Assembly: GCF_003428335.1 (NCBI RefSeq)
Contig: NZ_CP031704.1
Coordinates: forward strand, 2,666,001 to 2,730,000
Direction of reading: 5' to 3'
Length of the DNA: 64,000 nucleotides
From: Solimonas sp. K1W22B-7
Lineage (GTDB): Bacteria; Pseudomonadota; Gammaproteobacteria; Nevskiales; Nevskiaceae
Below, in pieces: positions 1-9,149 of this stretch (positions are counted from its first letter, which is position 1; each line of letters opens with the position of its first letter). The notes beneath the pieces were generated by a model. The model was not told where the DNA came from. It saw only the letters and a list, made by a program, of their open reading frames with translations, and did not search any database. Both the position numbers and the translations under genes were made by a program.

Positions 1-1
1 T

Positions 2-376
2 CCGCGGGTCATCCAGTATCTGGAAAGCATTGCAGTCGTCCCCATCGCAGGAGACCAGACGCCTTGGTGCGGCGCCTTCGTCGGGTGGGTCATGAAGCGC
101 GCAAATCGCTTGGATGGGTTGGCAGGTCAACCTGCCGACTTGCTTGCCGCCACGAGTTGGAAAAATTTCGGTACCGATTCGAGTGCGTCGCCCATGCCTG
201 GGGACATCTGTGTCGTCGAAAAGGAGGGGCATCACCACGTAGCCTTCTGGATTGCGCAGGATTCATCACGCGTCTGGCTGCTTGGCGGCAATCAAGGAAA
301 AACCGGAGCGGGAGCTGTCACGCTGGTGGCTTTCCGGTTGCCTGCTCACAAAATCGTCGCGCTGCGTCGCCCGTAG
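2..376 (+). CDS. TIGR02594-like NlpC/P60-type peptidase, 5' truncated
   Basis: The reading frame is open from the left edge, so the start codon lies outside the window and about 124 residues are visible. It has the pattern of the TIGR02594 family of small putative cell-wall peptidases. A D-Q-T-P-W-C motif near visible residue 20 supplies the likely catalytic Cys. A PGDIC segment is followed by a HHHVAFW segment with the likely catalytic His, then a LLGGNQGK motif. Such proteins are thought to cut peptidoglycan peptides and are often phage- or effector-linked, but nothing else here identifies a prophage. A downstream ATG at 92 is internal to the conserved domain and is not the real start. The fold call is fairly sure; the substrate is unknown. 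Confidence 0.75.
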   Translation, partial: PRVIQYLESIAVVPIAGDQTPWCGAFVGWVMKRANRLDGLAGQPADLLAATSWKNFGTDSSASPMPGDICVVEKEGHHHVAFWIAQDSSRVWLLGGNQGKTGAGAVTLVAFRLPAHKIVALRRP

Positions 377-433
377 CACGAGGGTGGCGGCGTTGCTGCG
401 GCGGCGCTCGAGGTAACCCGTGCCGGGTGCAGG

Positions 434-1066
434 CTATTCCTTGCTCTGGCGCAGCTTCGATGCGCCCGCAGCGAGCTGGCGGATGGCGTCCCAGTCGCGC
501 GCGGCGGTCCGGTCCGCGGGCGCGAGCCAGGAGCCGCCGACGCAGCCTACGTTCGGCAACGCCAGGTACTCGACCGCGCGCGCCGGATCGATGCCGCCGG
601 TGGGGCAGAACTGGACCTCGGGGAAGGGGCCGCGGAACGATTTGAGCATGGCGCAGCCACCCGCGGCCTCGGCGGGAAAGAACTTGAGCGTGTCGTAGCC
701 GGCGCTGCGCGCGGCGAGGATGTCGGAGGGCGTCATCACGCCCGGCAGGAAAGGCCAGCCTTCGAGGCGGCCTGCGGCCAGCAGCTCCGCAGTGGCACCG
801 GGCGAGACACCGAAGCGTGCGCCCGCCTCTCGCGCCGACGCCACGTCGGCGGGCGTCAGCAGCGTGCCGGCTCCCACCACCGCATCCGGGACTTCGGCGG
901 CGATGGCGCGGATGGCGGCCAGCGCTGCCGGCGTGCGCAGGGTTACTTCCAGGGCATACAGGCCGCCGTCCACCAGGGCGCGCGCCAGGGGCACGGCCAG
1001 GGCGGCGTCTTCGATGACCAGCACCGGCATCACCGGCCCCAGCTGCAGGAGTTCGCGAGCCTTCAT
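434..1066 (-). CDS. eda: KDPG aldolase (2-dehydro-3-deoxy-6-phosphogluconate aldolase)
   Basis: A class I aldolase that splits KDPG into pyruvate and glyceraldehyde-3-phosphate, the last step of the Entner-Doudoroff pathway in the cytoplasm. The 210-residue product has the normal family length. It shows the ALEVTLRT segment with the catalytic Glu, VGAGTLL, and TLKFFPAE, whose Lys forms the Schiff base, then CPTGGI for phosphate binding. The chosen ATG at 1066 overlaps the edd stop by four bases (ATGA), so the genes are translationally coupled. Longer in-frame extensions run into edd and are not credible. It should be co-regulated with edd from the HexR-like operator upstream of edd. Confidence 0.95.
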   Translation of the reverse strand: MKARELLQLGPVMPVLVIEDAALAVPLARALVDGGLYALEVTLRTPAALAAIRAIAAEVPDAVVGAGTLLTPADVASAREAGARFGVSPGATAELLAAGRLEGWPFLPGVMTPSDILAARSAGYDTLKFFPAEAAGGCAMLKSFRGPFPEVQFCPTGGIDPARAVEYLALPNVGCVGGSWLAPADRTAARDWDAIRQLAAGASKLRQSKE

Positions 1067-2937
1067 GACACCGCCTCCGTCACCGCGACCGTGTCCGGCG
1101 CCGGCCAGCCGAAACTCATGGCGCCTTGCTCGGCGCCGCTGGCCAGGCTGCGGAAGCCTGCGAACAGCGGGCGGCCGAGGCTGCTGCCGGAAGTGGGTCC
1201 GCGCGGCGCGGCGGGCACGCGTGCGGCCCACGCGACGGCATCGACCAGGGCCTCCAGGTGGCCGTGCTGGCCGTCGACGCGGATCAGGTCGCCGTCACGC
1301 ACGCGGGCCAGCGGGCCGCCGTCGAGACATTCGGGAGTGACGTGGATCGCGGCCGGGATCTTGCCGGAGGCGCCGGACATGCGGCCGTCGGTGACCAGTG
1401 CCACGTGCAGGCCGCGGTCCTGCAGGATGCCCAGCGTCGGCGTCAGCTTGTGCAGCTCCGGCATGCCGTTGGCGCGCGGCCCCTGGAAGCGGATCACCGC
1501 GACGAAGTCCTGCGTCAGCTCGCCGCGCTTGAATGCAGCCAGCAGTTCTTCCTGGTCGTCGAACACGCGGGCCGGCGCGGTGACCGACTGGTGCTCGGGC
1601 TTCACCGCCGAGGTCTTGATCACCGCGCGGCCGAGGTTGCCGGTGAGCAGCTTGAGGCCGCCGTCGGCGGAAAAGGGGGCCGCGCAGCCGCGCAGCACGT
1701 CGGTGTCGCGGCTGGCAGCCGGCGCGTCGCGCCACCGCAGCTCGCCATCCTGCAGGAAGGGCTCGCGGGTGTAGTGCGCCAGGCCCTGGCCCATCACGGT
1801 CCGCACGTCGGCATGCAGCAGTCCGGCCTGCAGCAGTTCGCGGATCAGCAGGCCCATGCCACCGGCGGCGTGAAAGTGATTCACGTCGGCGCCGCCGTTG
1901 GGATAGACGCGCGCCAGCAGCGGCACCACGGCGGACAGTTCGTCGAAATCGCTCCAGTCGATCAGCACGCCGGCGGCGCGCGCGATGGCGACCAGGTGCA
2001 GCGTGTGATTGGTGGAGCCGCCGGTGGCGAGCAGCCCGACGATGCCGTTGACGATGGCGCGGTCGTCGATGACGTCGGCCAGCGCGATGGGCTCGCTGCC
2101 CAGCGAAGTGATGGCCGCGCAGCGCTCTGCGGCGGCGGCGGTGAGGGCGTCGCGCAACGGCGTGTTGGGATTGACGAAAGCGCTGCCCGGCAGATGCAGC
2201 CCCATGATCTCCATCAGCATCTGGTTGCTGTTGGCGGTGCCGTAGAAGGTGCAGGTGCCAGGGCCGTGGTAGGACTTCATCTCGGCCGCCAGCAATTCTT
2301 CGCGGCTGGCCTTGCCTTCGGAGTAGAGCTGGCGCACGCGCGCCTTCTCGCTGTTGGACAGGCCGCTGGTCATCGGCCCGCCGGGCACGAAGATCGTCGG
2401 CAGGTGGCCGAACTGCAGGGCGCCGATCAGCAGTCCGGGCACGATCTTGTCGCAGACGCCCAGCGCGAGCACGCCGTCGAAGACGTTGTGCGACAGCGCC
2501 ACGGCAGTGGCCATGGCGATGACATCGCGCGAGAACAGCGACAGTTCCATGCCGTCCTGTCCCTGGGTCACGCCGTCGCACATCGCCGGTACGCCGCCGG
2601 CAAACTGTGCCACCGCCCCGGCCTTGCGCGCGGCGCTCTTGAGCAGCGCGGGATAGTGCTGCAGCGGCTGGTGCGCCGAGAGCATGTCGTTGTAGCTGGA
2701 GACGATGCCGAGGTTGGGAAAGCGCATCGCGCGCAGTGCCGGCTTGTCGTCTTCCGCGGCCGCGAAGGCATGGGCGAGGTTGGTACAGGACACCCGCGCG
2801 CGCTGGATACCGGCGGCGCGCCATTCGGCAACCTGGCCGAGGTAGCTGGCGCGGGCCGCGGCGCTGCGCCGGCAGATCCGATCGGTAACGGCGGCGAGCC
2901 CGGGATGCAGGGCGGCGGACACGGGAGTGGTGGCCAT
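1063..2937 (-). CDS. edd: 6-phosphogluconate dehydratase
   Basis: Dehydrates 6-phosphogluconate to KDPG, the committed Entner-Doudoroff step. The 624-residue protein belongs to the IlvD/Edd family of Fe-S dehydratases. Cysteines expected to hold the cluster are seen in CDGVTQG, in [10 protein letters not shown] and in the [13 protein letters not shown] segment, which also contains the typical NSNQML stretch. [12 protein letters not shown] and [10 protein letters not shown] are further family signatures. The ATG at 2937 is preceded by a purine-rich TGGAAG site and, at 2952-2966, by a HexR-like palindrome. The gene overlaps eda and diverges from zwf-pgl-hexR, as expected when both arms respond to the same sugar signal. 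Confidence 0.96.
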   Translation of the reverse strand: MATTPVSAALHPGLAAVTDRICRRSAAARASYLGQVAEWRAAGIQRARVSCTNLAHAFAAAEDDKPALRAMRFPNLGIVSSYNDMLSAHQPLQHYPALLKSAARKAGAVAQFAGGVPAMCDGVTQGQDGMELSLFSRDVIAMATAVALSHNVFDGVLALGVCDKIVPGLLIGALQFGHLPTIFVPGGPMTSGLSNSEKARVRQLYSEGKASREELLAAEMKSYHGPGTCTFYGTANSNQMLMEIMGLHLPGSAFVNPNTPLRDALTAAAAERCAAITSLGSEPIALADVIDDRAIVNGIVGLLATGGSTNHTLHLVAIARAAGVLIDWSDFDELSAVVPLLARVYPNGGADVNHFHAAGGMGLLIRELLQAGLLHADVRTVMGQGLAHYTREPFLQDGELRWRDAPAASRDTDVLRGCAAPFSADGGLKLLTGNLGRAVIKTSAVKPEHQSVTAPARVFDDQEELLAAFKRGELTQDFVAVIRFQGPRANGMPELHKLTPTLGILQDRGLHVALVTDGRMSGASGKIPAAIHVTPECLDGGPLARVRDGDLIRVDGQHGHLEALVDAVAWAARVPAAPRGPTSGSSLGRPLFAGFRSLASGAEQGAMSFGWPAPDTVAVTEAVS

Positions 2938-2951
2938 GGGGCTTCCAGCGA

Positions 2952-2966
2952 TGTAGTTAAGCTACA
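2952..2966. promoter_or_regulatory. HexR-like operator upstream of edd
   Basis: The 15-bp sequence TGTAGTTAAGCTACA has TGTAG/CTACA arms. It fits the published HexR pattern of gammaproteobacteria (TGTARTWWWATTACA type). It ends 14 bp upstream of the edd start codon, so a bound repressor would block edd-eda. The hexR gene itself lies 2.4 kb away. Binding is inferred from pattern and context. Confidence 0.75.
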
Positions 2967-3154
2967 TGCTAGACCCCTGGGCACCGTCCTACAAGCCTGG
3001 ACCGATCGGTGGCAGCAACGTCCAGGCATCCCGCATCATGCATGACATTATTTCGTCATATTATTGAATAATGAGAGATTTATTGCATTGCGCCATGGAT
3101 CGTTCCGGCGCATTCGCTGGCCGGGACGGGGTGGGGCAATCGACGACAAGTTGA

Positions 3155-3169
3155 TGTACTATTACTACA
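3155..3169. promoter_or_regulatory. HexR-like operator upstream of zwf
   Basis: The 15-bp sequence TGTACTATTACTACA has TGTA/TACA outer arms and an AT-rich core matching the HexR consensus. It lies 31 bp upstream of the zwf ATG. Together with the copy at 2952-2966 it would place both diverging transcription units under HexR, which is released from DNA by KDPG in characterised species. Confidence 0.7.
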
Positions 3170-3200
3170 TAACTGGCGGCGGTGCGGGAAGCGAAAAGCC

Positions 3201-4664
3201 ATGACTCCTCAAGATTCGTTCGATCTGGTCATCTTCGGCGGCAGCGGTGACCTGTCGATGCGCAAGCTGTTGCCTGCGCTGTACCACCGCCACCGCGACA
3301 CCCGCGACACCTCCGGCTGGCGCATCCTGGCGATCGGCCGGCAGGCACTGACTCGCGAGCAGTTCCTGGCGGTGGCGCAGGAGCGCGGGCGCCGTCATAT
3401 CGCCGCCGCGGATTTCTCCGACAGCGCCTGGGCCGCGTTTGCCGAGCGGCTCGACTACATCAGCATGGACTGCGCCGCCGCAGCCGACTACACGCACCTG
3501 GTGAAACGCCTGGGCAGCACCGGCGAACGCGTGCGGGTGTTCTACATGGCCACCACGCCCACGCTGTTCTCGACCATCTGCGGCAACCTCGGCAAAGCCG
3601 GCCTGGTGACGCCGCAGAGCCGCGTGGTGCTGGAGAAGCCGCTGGGCCGCGATCTGGCTTCAGCGGCGCGCATCAACGGCGAAGTGGGCGCGGTGTTCGC
3701 CGAGCACCAGATCTTTCGCATCGACCACTACCTGGGCAAGGAGGCAGTGCAGAACCTGATCGCCCTGCGTTTCGGCAACGTGCTGTTCGAGTCGCTGTGG
3801 AACCGCAACTGCATCCGCGACGTGCAGATCACCATCGCCGAAACCGTCGGCGTGGAAGACCGTGGCGAGTTCTACGACGGCATCGGCGCGCTGCGCGACA
3901 TGATGCAGAACCACCTGCTGCAGCTGCTGTGCATCGTGGCGATGGAGCCGCCCACCAGCATCGATGCCGACGCCATGCGCGACGAAAAGCTCAAGGTGCT
4001 GCGGGCGCTGCGGCCGATGTCGGCCAAGGATGTGGCGGCGCAGACGGTGCGCGGCCAGTACCGCGCCGGTGCGGTGGGCGGCGCGGCCGTGCCGGGCTAC
4101 CTGGAAGAAGAAGGCATTCCCGCAGGCAGCGAGACCGAAACTTTCGTCGCGATCAAGGCACAGGTCGACAACTGGCGCTGGGCTGGCGTGCCGTTCTACC
4201 TGCGCACCGGCAAGCGCATGCAGGAACGGCTGGCGCAGATCGTGGTCACCTTCCGCGACGTGCCGCATGCGCTGCTGCCGGTATCCACCTCCGGCTCGCC
4301 CTGCAACCGGCTGGTGATCACCCTGCAGCCCGACGAGGGTCTGAAGCTGAACATCATGGCCAAGGTGCCCGGCGAGGCGATGGCCTTGCGGCCGGTGAGC
4401 CTGGACCTGTCCTTCACGCGCACCTACCGCGGCCGCCAGTGGGAGGCCTACGAGCGCCTGCTGATGGACGCAGTGCACGGCAAGCTGACGCTCTTCGTGC
4501 GGCGCGACGAGGTCGATGCCGCATGGCGCTGGGTGGAACCGATCCTCGGTGCCTGGGCGACGCAGGGGGCCCCGCTGAAGCAGTATCCCGCCGGCAGCTG
4601 GGGACCAGTCAGCTCCAACGCACTCATCGTGCGCGAGGGGCATACCTGGCACGAGGAATCCTGA
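3201..4664 (+). CDS. zwf: Glucose-6-phosphate dehydrogenase
   Basis: Oxidises glucose-6-phosphate to 6-phosphogluconolactone with NAD(P)+, feeding the Entner-Doudoroff and pentose phosphate routes. The 487-residue length is typical. The N-terminal nucleotide site appears as IFGGSGDLSMRKL (residues about 11-23). EKPLGRDL and RIDHYLGKE follow near residues 140-180, the latter being the substrate-binding and catalytic signature with the His-Tyr-Leu-Gly-Lys core. The ATG at 3201 gives the correct N-terminus and is preceded by a GGGAAGCGAAAAG region. The stop overlaps the pgl start by one base (TGATG), giving tight coupling. A HexR-like site lies just upstream. Confidence 0.97.
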   Translation: MTPQDSFDLVIFGGSGDLSMRKLLPALYHRHRDTRDTSGWRILAIGRQALTREQFLAVAQERGRRHIAAADFSDSAWAAFAERLDYISMDCAAAADYTHLVKRLGSTGERVRVFYMATTPTLFSTICGNLGKAGLVTPQSRVVLEKPLGRDLASAARINGEVGAVFAEHQIFRIDHYLGKEAVQNLIALRFGNVLFESLWNRNCIRDVQITIAETVGVEDRGEFYDGIGALRDMMQNHLLQLLCIVAMEPPTSIDADAMRDEKLKVLRALRPMSAKDVAAQTVRGQYRAGAVGGAAVPGYLEEEGIPAGSETETFVAIKAQVDNWRWAGVPFYLRTGKRMQERLAQIVVTFRDVPHALLPVSTSGSPCNRLVITLQPDEGLKLNIMAKVPGEAMALRPVSLDLSFTRTYRGRQWEAYERLLMDAVHGKLTLFVRRDEVDAAWRWVEPILGAWATQGAPLKQYPAGSWGPVSSNALIVREGHTWHEES

Positions 4665-5389
4665 TGACCGCGGTGCCGGACGCCCTGGCCTTGCCGCCCG
4701 CCGTGCGGCAGCACGGTTTCGCCAATTCGCAGGACCTCGCCGCAGGCCTTGCGGCACACCTGGCGGGCATCCTGGACGATGCCCTCGAGCGGCGTGGCAA
4801 GGCCTCCCTGCTCGTGTCGGGAGGACGTTCGCCAACGGCCTGCTTCGAAGCACTCAGGGAGTACGACATCGACTGGGCGGGCGTGGTGATCGGGCTGGTC
4901 GATGAGCGCTGGGCGCCCCAGGGCTCGAGCGACCGCAACGATGCCTTGGTACGCCAGCATTTGCTGCGGGGCAGGGCCGCCGTGGCGCAACTGGTTCCGC
5001 TGGTGGAGGCAGGACTCGACATGGAAACGGAGCTGGCAGCAGCGCGCCGCAGGATGCCCTTGCTGCCGAGACCGTTCGATGCCGTCGTCCTCGGCATGGG
5101 GACCGATGGCCACACCGCTTCATGGTTCCCGTGTGCGCCGGAATGCCCGGAGGCGATGGCCCCTGACACCGCGGCGGAAGTGATCCTGGTCCACCCGAAG
5201 ACGGCGCCGTACCCGCGCTTCACGACGACGCTCCCCGTGGTGTTCGATACGCGCCAGTTGCTGCTCCAGATCGAGGGTGCGCAGAAGCGGGAAGTCCTCG
5301 TGCGGGCGGCGCAGCCTGGCTCCTCCCTGCCGGTTGCTGCGGTGCTGCGGCAGACCCGGGCACCGCTTCATGTTTTCGTCGGCGCCTGA
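4664..5389 (+). CDS. pgl: 6-phosphogluconolactonase
   Basis: Hydrolyses 6-phosphogluconolactone made by Zwf to 6-phosphogluconate. The 241-residue protein matches the DevB/SOL family length. It shows SLLVSGGRSP near residue 45, VDERWAP near 85, and GMGTDGHTASWFP near 145, the usual GxGxDGHxASxFP signature with the catalytic His. The start ATG at 4664 overlaps the zwf stop. The same frame stays open far upstream inside zwf, but that part has no lactonase similarity. hexR follows after 20 bp, consistent with one zwf-pgl-hexR transcript. Confidence 0.94.
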   Translation: MTAVPDALALPPAVRQHGFANSQDLAAGLAAHLAGILDDALERRGKASLLVSGGRSPTACFEALREYDIDWAGVVIGLVDERWAPQGSSDRNDALVRQHLLRGRAAVAQLVPLVEAGLDMETELAAARRRMPLLPRPFDAVVLGMGTDGHTASWFPCAPECPEAMAPDTAAEVILVHPKTAPYPRFTTTLPVVFDTRQLLLQIEGAQKREVLVRAAQPGSSLPVAAVLRQTRAPLHVFVGA

Positions 5390-5409
5390 GGGGCAGGGCA
5401 GGAGACCCT

Positions 5410-6288
5410 ATGCAGATCAGCTACTCCGTCATTGAGGGATCCGGCGCCAAGAGCAGCCTGCTCAAGCGCATTGCGGATTCGCTGCCCGGGCTGCGGCCTT
5501 CGGAAGGCCGGGTTGCGCAACTGGTGCTGGACGACCCGGCCCGCATGCTGCACCTGTCGATCGCCGAGGCGTCCCAGCTGGCGGGTGTCAGCCAGCCTAC
5601 GGTCGCACGGTTCTCGGCAGCACTGGGCTTCAGCGGGTTCCGTGAGTTCAAGCTGCGCCTCGCCCAGAGCATGGCGGCGGGCGTTCCCTATGTGCACCAC
5701 GATGTGCGGCCGCAGGACACGACGTCACAGATCGTCTCGAAGGTGTTCGATCGCGCCATAGGCTCCCTGGTGGACGTCCGCAACCAGCTGGACCCGGCCA
5801 TGGTGAGCCGTGTCATCGAGACGCTGGCGCATGCCCGGCGCATCGAATGCTTCGGCTTGGGCAACTCGGCCATCATCGCGCAGGACGCCCACCTCAAGCT
5901 GCTGCGCTTCGGCATTCCCTGCGGCGCGTACGCCGACTCACATTCCATGGCCATTGCAGCGGCCGTCCTGGAGCCCGACGACGTCGTGCTGGTTTTCTCG
6001 GCCAGCGGGCGTTCCATCGACGCCATCGAATGTGCGCGGGCGGCTCGTGCCAGGGGCGCGAAGATCGTGGCGATCACGGCCAGCGGCACCCCCCTGGCCG
6101 AGGCCGCCACGATGACCCTGGCCGCGGACGTCCCCGAGGACCCGGACACCTACGCGCCGATGACCTCGCGCCTGGCGCAGCTGGCCATCGTGGACACCCT
6201 CTGCGTGGGAATCGCCCTGGCCCTGGGGGCTGAAGGCATCGAAAGACTGGAGCGGGTCAAGCAGGCCGTGCGCAAACGGCGCCTCTAG
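5410..6288 (+). CDS. hexR: HexR-type RpiR family transcriptional regulator
   Basis: A 292-residue regulator with an N-terminal RpiR helix-turn-helix and a C-terminal SIS sugar-phosphate domain. The DNA-binding part includes EASQLAGVSQPTVARFS near residues 53-69. The SIS part starts near residue 125 and contains FGLGNSAIIA and VFSASGRSIDAIE, the phosphosugar-binding loop. HexR represses central glucose genes and is inactivated by KDPG in pseudomonads and Shewanella. Its place after zwf-pgl, plus two HexR-like palindromes in the edd/zwf divergent region, supports the assignment. It would control its own operon through the zwf-side operator. Confidence 0.9.
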   Translation: MQISYSVIEGSGAKSSLLKRIADSLPGLRPSEGRVAQLVLDDPARMLHLSIAEASQLAGVSQPTVARFSAALGFSGFREFKLRLAQSMAAGVPYVHHDVRPQDTTSQIVSKVFDRAIGSLVDVRNQLDPAMVSRVIETLAHARRIECFGLGNSAIIAQDAHLKLLRFGIPCGAYADSHSMAIAAAVLEPDDVVLVFSASGRSIDAIECARAARARGAKIVAITASGTPLAEAATMTLAADVPEDPDTYAPMTSRLAQLAIVDTLCVGIALALGAEGIERLERVKQAVRKRRL

Positions 6289-6314
6289 GAACTGCTCCAG
6301 GAACTGCAGCCTGC

Positions 6315-7232
6315 TCAGTGCGACAGCAGGCGATCCACCTCGGCACGCGCCGGCGCGTAGGCCCCCGGATGCATGCAGACGACTGCAGCGGTAGCGGCGG
6401 CAAAGCGCAGGTGATGCGACAGCGGCTGGCCGGGATCGCCCAGCAGGCTGCCGATGAAACCACCGATGCAGGCATCGCCGGCACCCACCGTGTCCGCCAC
6501 GGTAACGCTGAAAGCGGGCTGCTCGACGATGCCGTCCGTCGCGTGCAGCAGGATGCCGCTGGCGCCGCGCGTGTAGAGAATCAGCGCTGCGGGCGCGAAG
6601 CCGCGCACCCGCGCCAGCGCAGCTTCCGGCGCCTCGCCGGGGTAGATCTGCACCAGGTCCTCATCGGACAGCTTGATGATGCTCGCCAGCCGCGCCATGC
6701 GCTCGAACAGCACCGGGAAGTCAGGGCCCATCAGGTTGCGGTAGTTGGGGTCGTAGCTGATCTTCACGCCGCGCGCATGCAGTTCGCCGGCGATACGCAG
6801 CAAACGCTCGCCCAGCGGCTGGCGGACCATGCTGATGCAACCGAAGTGCGCGATCTCACAGGCGTCCCGCCAGCCCTCCGGCAGCTGCTGCTCATCGAAA
6901 GCCAGGTCCGCCGCGTCGTTGCCCAGGAAGAAATAGAGCGGTGGATTCGGCTGGTAGACCATCGCGATCAACGGCGGCCGCTGCACCTGCTGCAGGAAGC
7001 GCATGTCCAGCCGGGCCGCGCGCGACTTGTCGACGATCTCGTGGCCGAAGAAATCACTGCTCACCGAGCCGGCCCAGCCGGTCGCCACGCCCAGGGTTCC
7101 CGTCACTCGCGCCACGTTCCAGCAGGCGCCACCAGCGGCGCTGTGCCAGCTGTGCTCGCCGGTGCGCACGAAGTCGGTCAGTGCCTCACCAAAAACCACG
7201 ACTCGCGGCAGGGATGCGTCAGCGATCGACAT
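6315..7232 (-). CDS. PfkB family carbohydrate kinase (fructokinase-like)
   Basis: A cytoplasmic ribokinase-fold sugar kinase of 305 residues. It opens with VVVFGEALTDFV, carries AAGGACWNVA near residue 35, and ends with the PfkB signature DTVGAGDACIGGF near residue 245, whose Asp is the catalytic base. A YDPNYR segment near residue 155 also matches fructokinases. The ATG at 7232 has a GGAA ribosome site at good spacing; a TTG four codons earlier is possible. It is convergent with hexR and probably supplies phosphorylated sugar to the Entner-Doudoroff pathway. Fructose as substrate is an inference from family resemblance only. Confidence 0.85.
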   Translation of the reverse strand: MSIADASLPRVVVFGEALTDFVRTGEHSWHSAAGGACWNVARVTGTLGVATGWAGSVSSDFFGHEIVDKSRAARLDMRFLQQVQRPPLIAMVYQPNPPLYFFLGNDAADLAFDEQQLPEGWRDACEIAHFGCISMVRQPLGERLLRIAGELHARGVKISYDPNYRNLMGPDFPVLFERMARLASIIKLSDEDLVQIYPGEAPEAALARVRGFAPAALILYTRGASGILLHATDGIVEQPAFSVTVADTVGAGDACIGGFIGSLLGDPGQPLSHHLRFAAATAAVVCMHPGAYAPARAEVDRLLSH

Positions 7233-7318
7233 GCGGCGTTCCAATCAGGGAAGGCCGCGGATGTTAAGCCGGGACCCTGAGGCTGTCCCCACCCTGGAAC
7301 TCCCGATGATACTTAACA

Positions 7319-7350
7319 TAATATACATTATTGGTGTTTTAGGTGTGCAA
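7319..7350 (-). promoter_or_regulatory. Possible promoter of the PfkB kinase gene
   Basis: An AT-rich patch upstream of the kinase contains, on the minus strand, TTGCAC (7345-7350) followed by a TGTATATTAT stretch that can serve as a -10 region with about 17-19 bp spacing. It stands out from GC-rich surroundings. No start site is known, so this is tentative. Confidence 0.3.
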
Positions 7351-7375
7351 GGTCGGCGGCTGTATCGGAAGCGGC

Positions 7376-8830
7376 TCAAGGCGGTTTGGAAAGAAACCGA
7401 TTCACCAACTTCAGATGGAAATCACCTTTCACTCCCACCAGTTCGGCCGTGTTTTCACGCGTATCAGTTGTAGACCAGGTGAAGCGAAGCCGGTCGTCTA
7501 CATTTGCCGGCAACACAATGAAGGACTGCTTCAAGAACGACGTCTGTAGTTCCTGGGTGGAGCCATCGCTGTTCTTAACGGTGGCCGTTGCGCCTCCTCC
7601 CAAGTTCAAATGAACCGGGCTGGCAAGCATCGGGCCAAAGGAGAAATTCCTAGGAACCAGATTCTTGTAGTTGTCCGGATTTCCAGAAGCCACCGCCTCC
7701 TTGAACAGCTTCTGGTAGGCCTCCCAATTGTTGAATTGATCCAAGGTGAGGATTCCCGCAAATCGGGAATTGCCCCGGCCGTTGTCGATCGACAGCATGA
7801 TCACAAACTCAAAGCCCTTGGAAAAATCCTGCCTATTCATTCCTGGGAGTTGATGTTTCGGGAATGACGCCACTCTCATCCCATTCGAGATGGCATAACG
7901 AATCAAGTCCGTTTCTGGTAATGCAGGAGTCGCATCTTGGTTCTCCGAAGCCATGGATTTCAGAATCCTTACGATGGTCTCCACACGTTCCTCAGTTGGT
8001 CTCTCACTGATTATTTTCTTTAGGAGGTCGCCCACGTCGGCTCTGTTTTCGCCCAGGGTGACCAGAGTCATCAGAACTTCTTCCTTCAGCGGCCCTGTTC
8101 CCGACTCGCTGTAAGCCACCAACAATTTGTCGACGCCTGATGTGAATCCTACCTTTGCCACATACTTGGCCGCTGCAATCCGAATTTTTTCGGACACTTC
8201 ATCGGATCGTACCAAGCCGAGTGCCGCGCTCCCCATGCTCTGTTGCTCGAAAGCGTCGAGAATCGTGTGAATCTTCTCCGGTTGCTTCCGCATCCACTGG
8301 AATGGCGGTTGCGCGCCCAGCATGTCAGAGAGGAACAGGTTTGCGTCCTTTTCCCTCCTTTCCTGATTCTGCGCCGAGAGAACCGAGAGGGCATTGGCAA
8401 AGTCCTCGCGCGGTAGCTCTGGAAGCTGAATCCACTGCCGTAAACGCTCCCAGTCGACTGTGGAGAGCTCTAGTGATTCAACCCCTTTGTTTTTTTGCTC
8501 AGCGAGGTTTGCAGCAACTACTGTTCTATTGAGGAGGTCACGAAGGGTGTCCCGCAGGCTGGTTTCAGTGTTTGCTTTCTCGATCAGGCTTTCCGCCTTC
8601 TCGATGACAGCCTTCCTCACGAGTCCCTTGAGTTCAGCCCAGCTGGCTATTCCCGCGATCGTGGCCGCTGCAAAGAACACGACCACTGCCGCGCCCATAA
8701 TCTTTGTCGCAAGACCCACGGTCTCTTTCAGAAGCGACTTTTCCTTCTGCAGCTGCGCTTCCACCTCGCGACGGATTAGCGCCTCGAGTTCGAGCGCCGT
8801 TGGCGCTTTCGGCTCTTCAGGTTCGGCCAC
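7376..8830 (-). CDS. Hypothetical membrane-anchored protein with a HEAT-like helical region
   Basis: I do not recognise this 484-residue protein. It begins with a charged, probably coiled-coil stretch (residues about 10-40), then one membrane segment around residues 45-66 rich in Ala, Val and Phe. A long helical region (about 70-320) follows with repeats reminiscent of HEAT units, such as EKIRIAAAKYVAKVG and LKEEVLMTLVTLGENRADV. The C-terminal part (about 330-484) looks beta-rich. The start is a GTG with a GGGGGA site seven bases upstream. Base composition is clearly lower in GC (near 50-53 percent in sampled lines) than its neighbours, which suggests transfer. It sits between a sugar kinase and an rRNA operon, with no partner genes that hint at function. 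Confidence 0.7.
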   Translation of the reverse strand: MAEPEEPKAPTALELEALIRREVEAQLQKEKSLLKETVGLATKIMGAAVVVFFAAATIAGIASWAELKGLVRKAVIEKAESLIEKANTETSLRDTLRDLLNRTVVAANLAEQKNKGVESLELSTVDWERLRQWIQLPELPREDFANALSVLSAQNQERREKDANLFLSDMLGAQPPFQWMRKQPEKIHTILDAFEQQSMGSAALGLVRSDEVSEKIRIAAAKYVAKVGFTSGVDKLLVAYSESGTGPLKEEVLMTLVTLGENRADVGDLLKKIISERPTEERVETIVRILKSMASENQDATPALPETDLIRYAISNGMRVASFPKHQLPGMNRQDFSKGFEFVIMLSIDNGRGNSRFAGILTLDQFNNWEAYQKLFKEAVASGNPDNYKNLVPRNFSFGPMLASPVHLNLGGGATATVKNSDGSTQELQTSFLKQSFIVLPANVDDRLRFTWSTTDTRENTAELVGVKGDFHLKLVNRFLSKPP

Positions 8831-9040
8831 GGCATTCCCCCGCTGTCGCGATCTCTACGTGTGGACCCGCCCGAAGCAGTGTCCTACCCTTTTGCATGGA
8901 TCATGGCACAGCCGCTGATTCATAAGGCGTTTCGACGACGACGGTCGGCAGGGCAGCCGGCCCTATCGCTATGTTTCAAGCCTTTACCGCTAGAGCATTT
9001 TGGGTTTAAACGCTTGCATCGCAGCTGTTTCATCATCAGC

Positions 9041-9066
9041 GTCATACCGGCGAAAGCCGGCATGAC
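9041..9066. repeat. 26-bp REP-like palindrome, copy 1
   Basis: A hairpin with GTCATACCGGC and GCCGGCATGAC arms around a GAAA loop. An identical 26-bp copy lies at 24002-24027. It resembles the small CCGGCGAAAGCCGG palindromes dispersed in many proteobacterial genomes. It lies between the 484-residue gene and the rRNA terminator. Confidence 0.8.
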
Positions 9067-9103
9067 GGGTTTCATGGGATAGCAGGAAGGAATCGCGCCC
9101 AAA

Positions 9104-9136
9104 GAAAAACCCCCGAAGCTTTCGCTTCGGGGGTTT
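9104..9136 (-). terminator. Rho-independent terminator of the rRNA operon
   Basis: Reading leftward, a 10-bp perfect stem (CCCCCGAAGC paired with GCTTCGGGGG around a four-base GAAA loop) is followed by a TTTTTCTTT tract. It lies 14 bp after the 5S gene. Confidence 0.92.
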
Positions 9137-9149
9137 GTCCTTCTTTAAG

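Noticed and set aside
2-376. Prophage end
   Set aside because: The TIGR02594-type peptidase can be phage-related, but no integrase, attachment site or other phage gene is visible next to it.
3042-3072. ATGAC/GTCAT and ATTATT/AATAAT small inverted repeats in the edd/zwf intergenic region
   Set aside because: They are short, in AT-rich sequence where such pairs arise easily, and match no regulator site I know with confidence.
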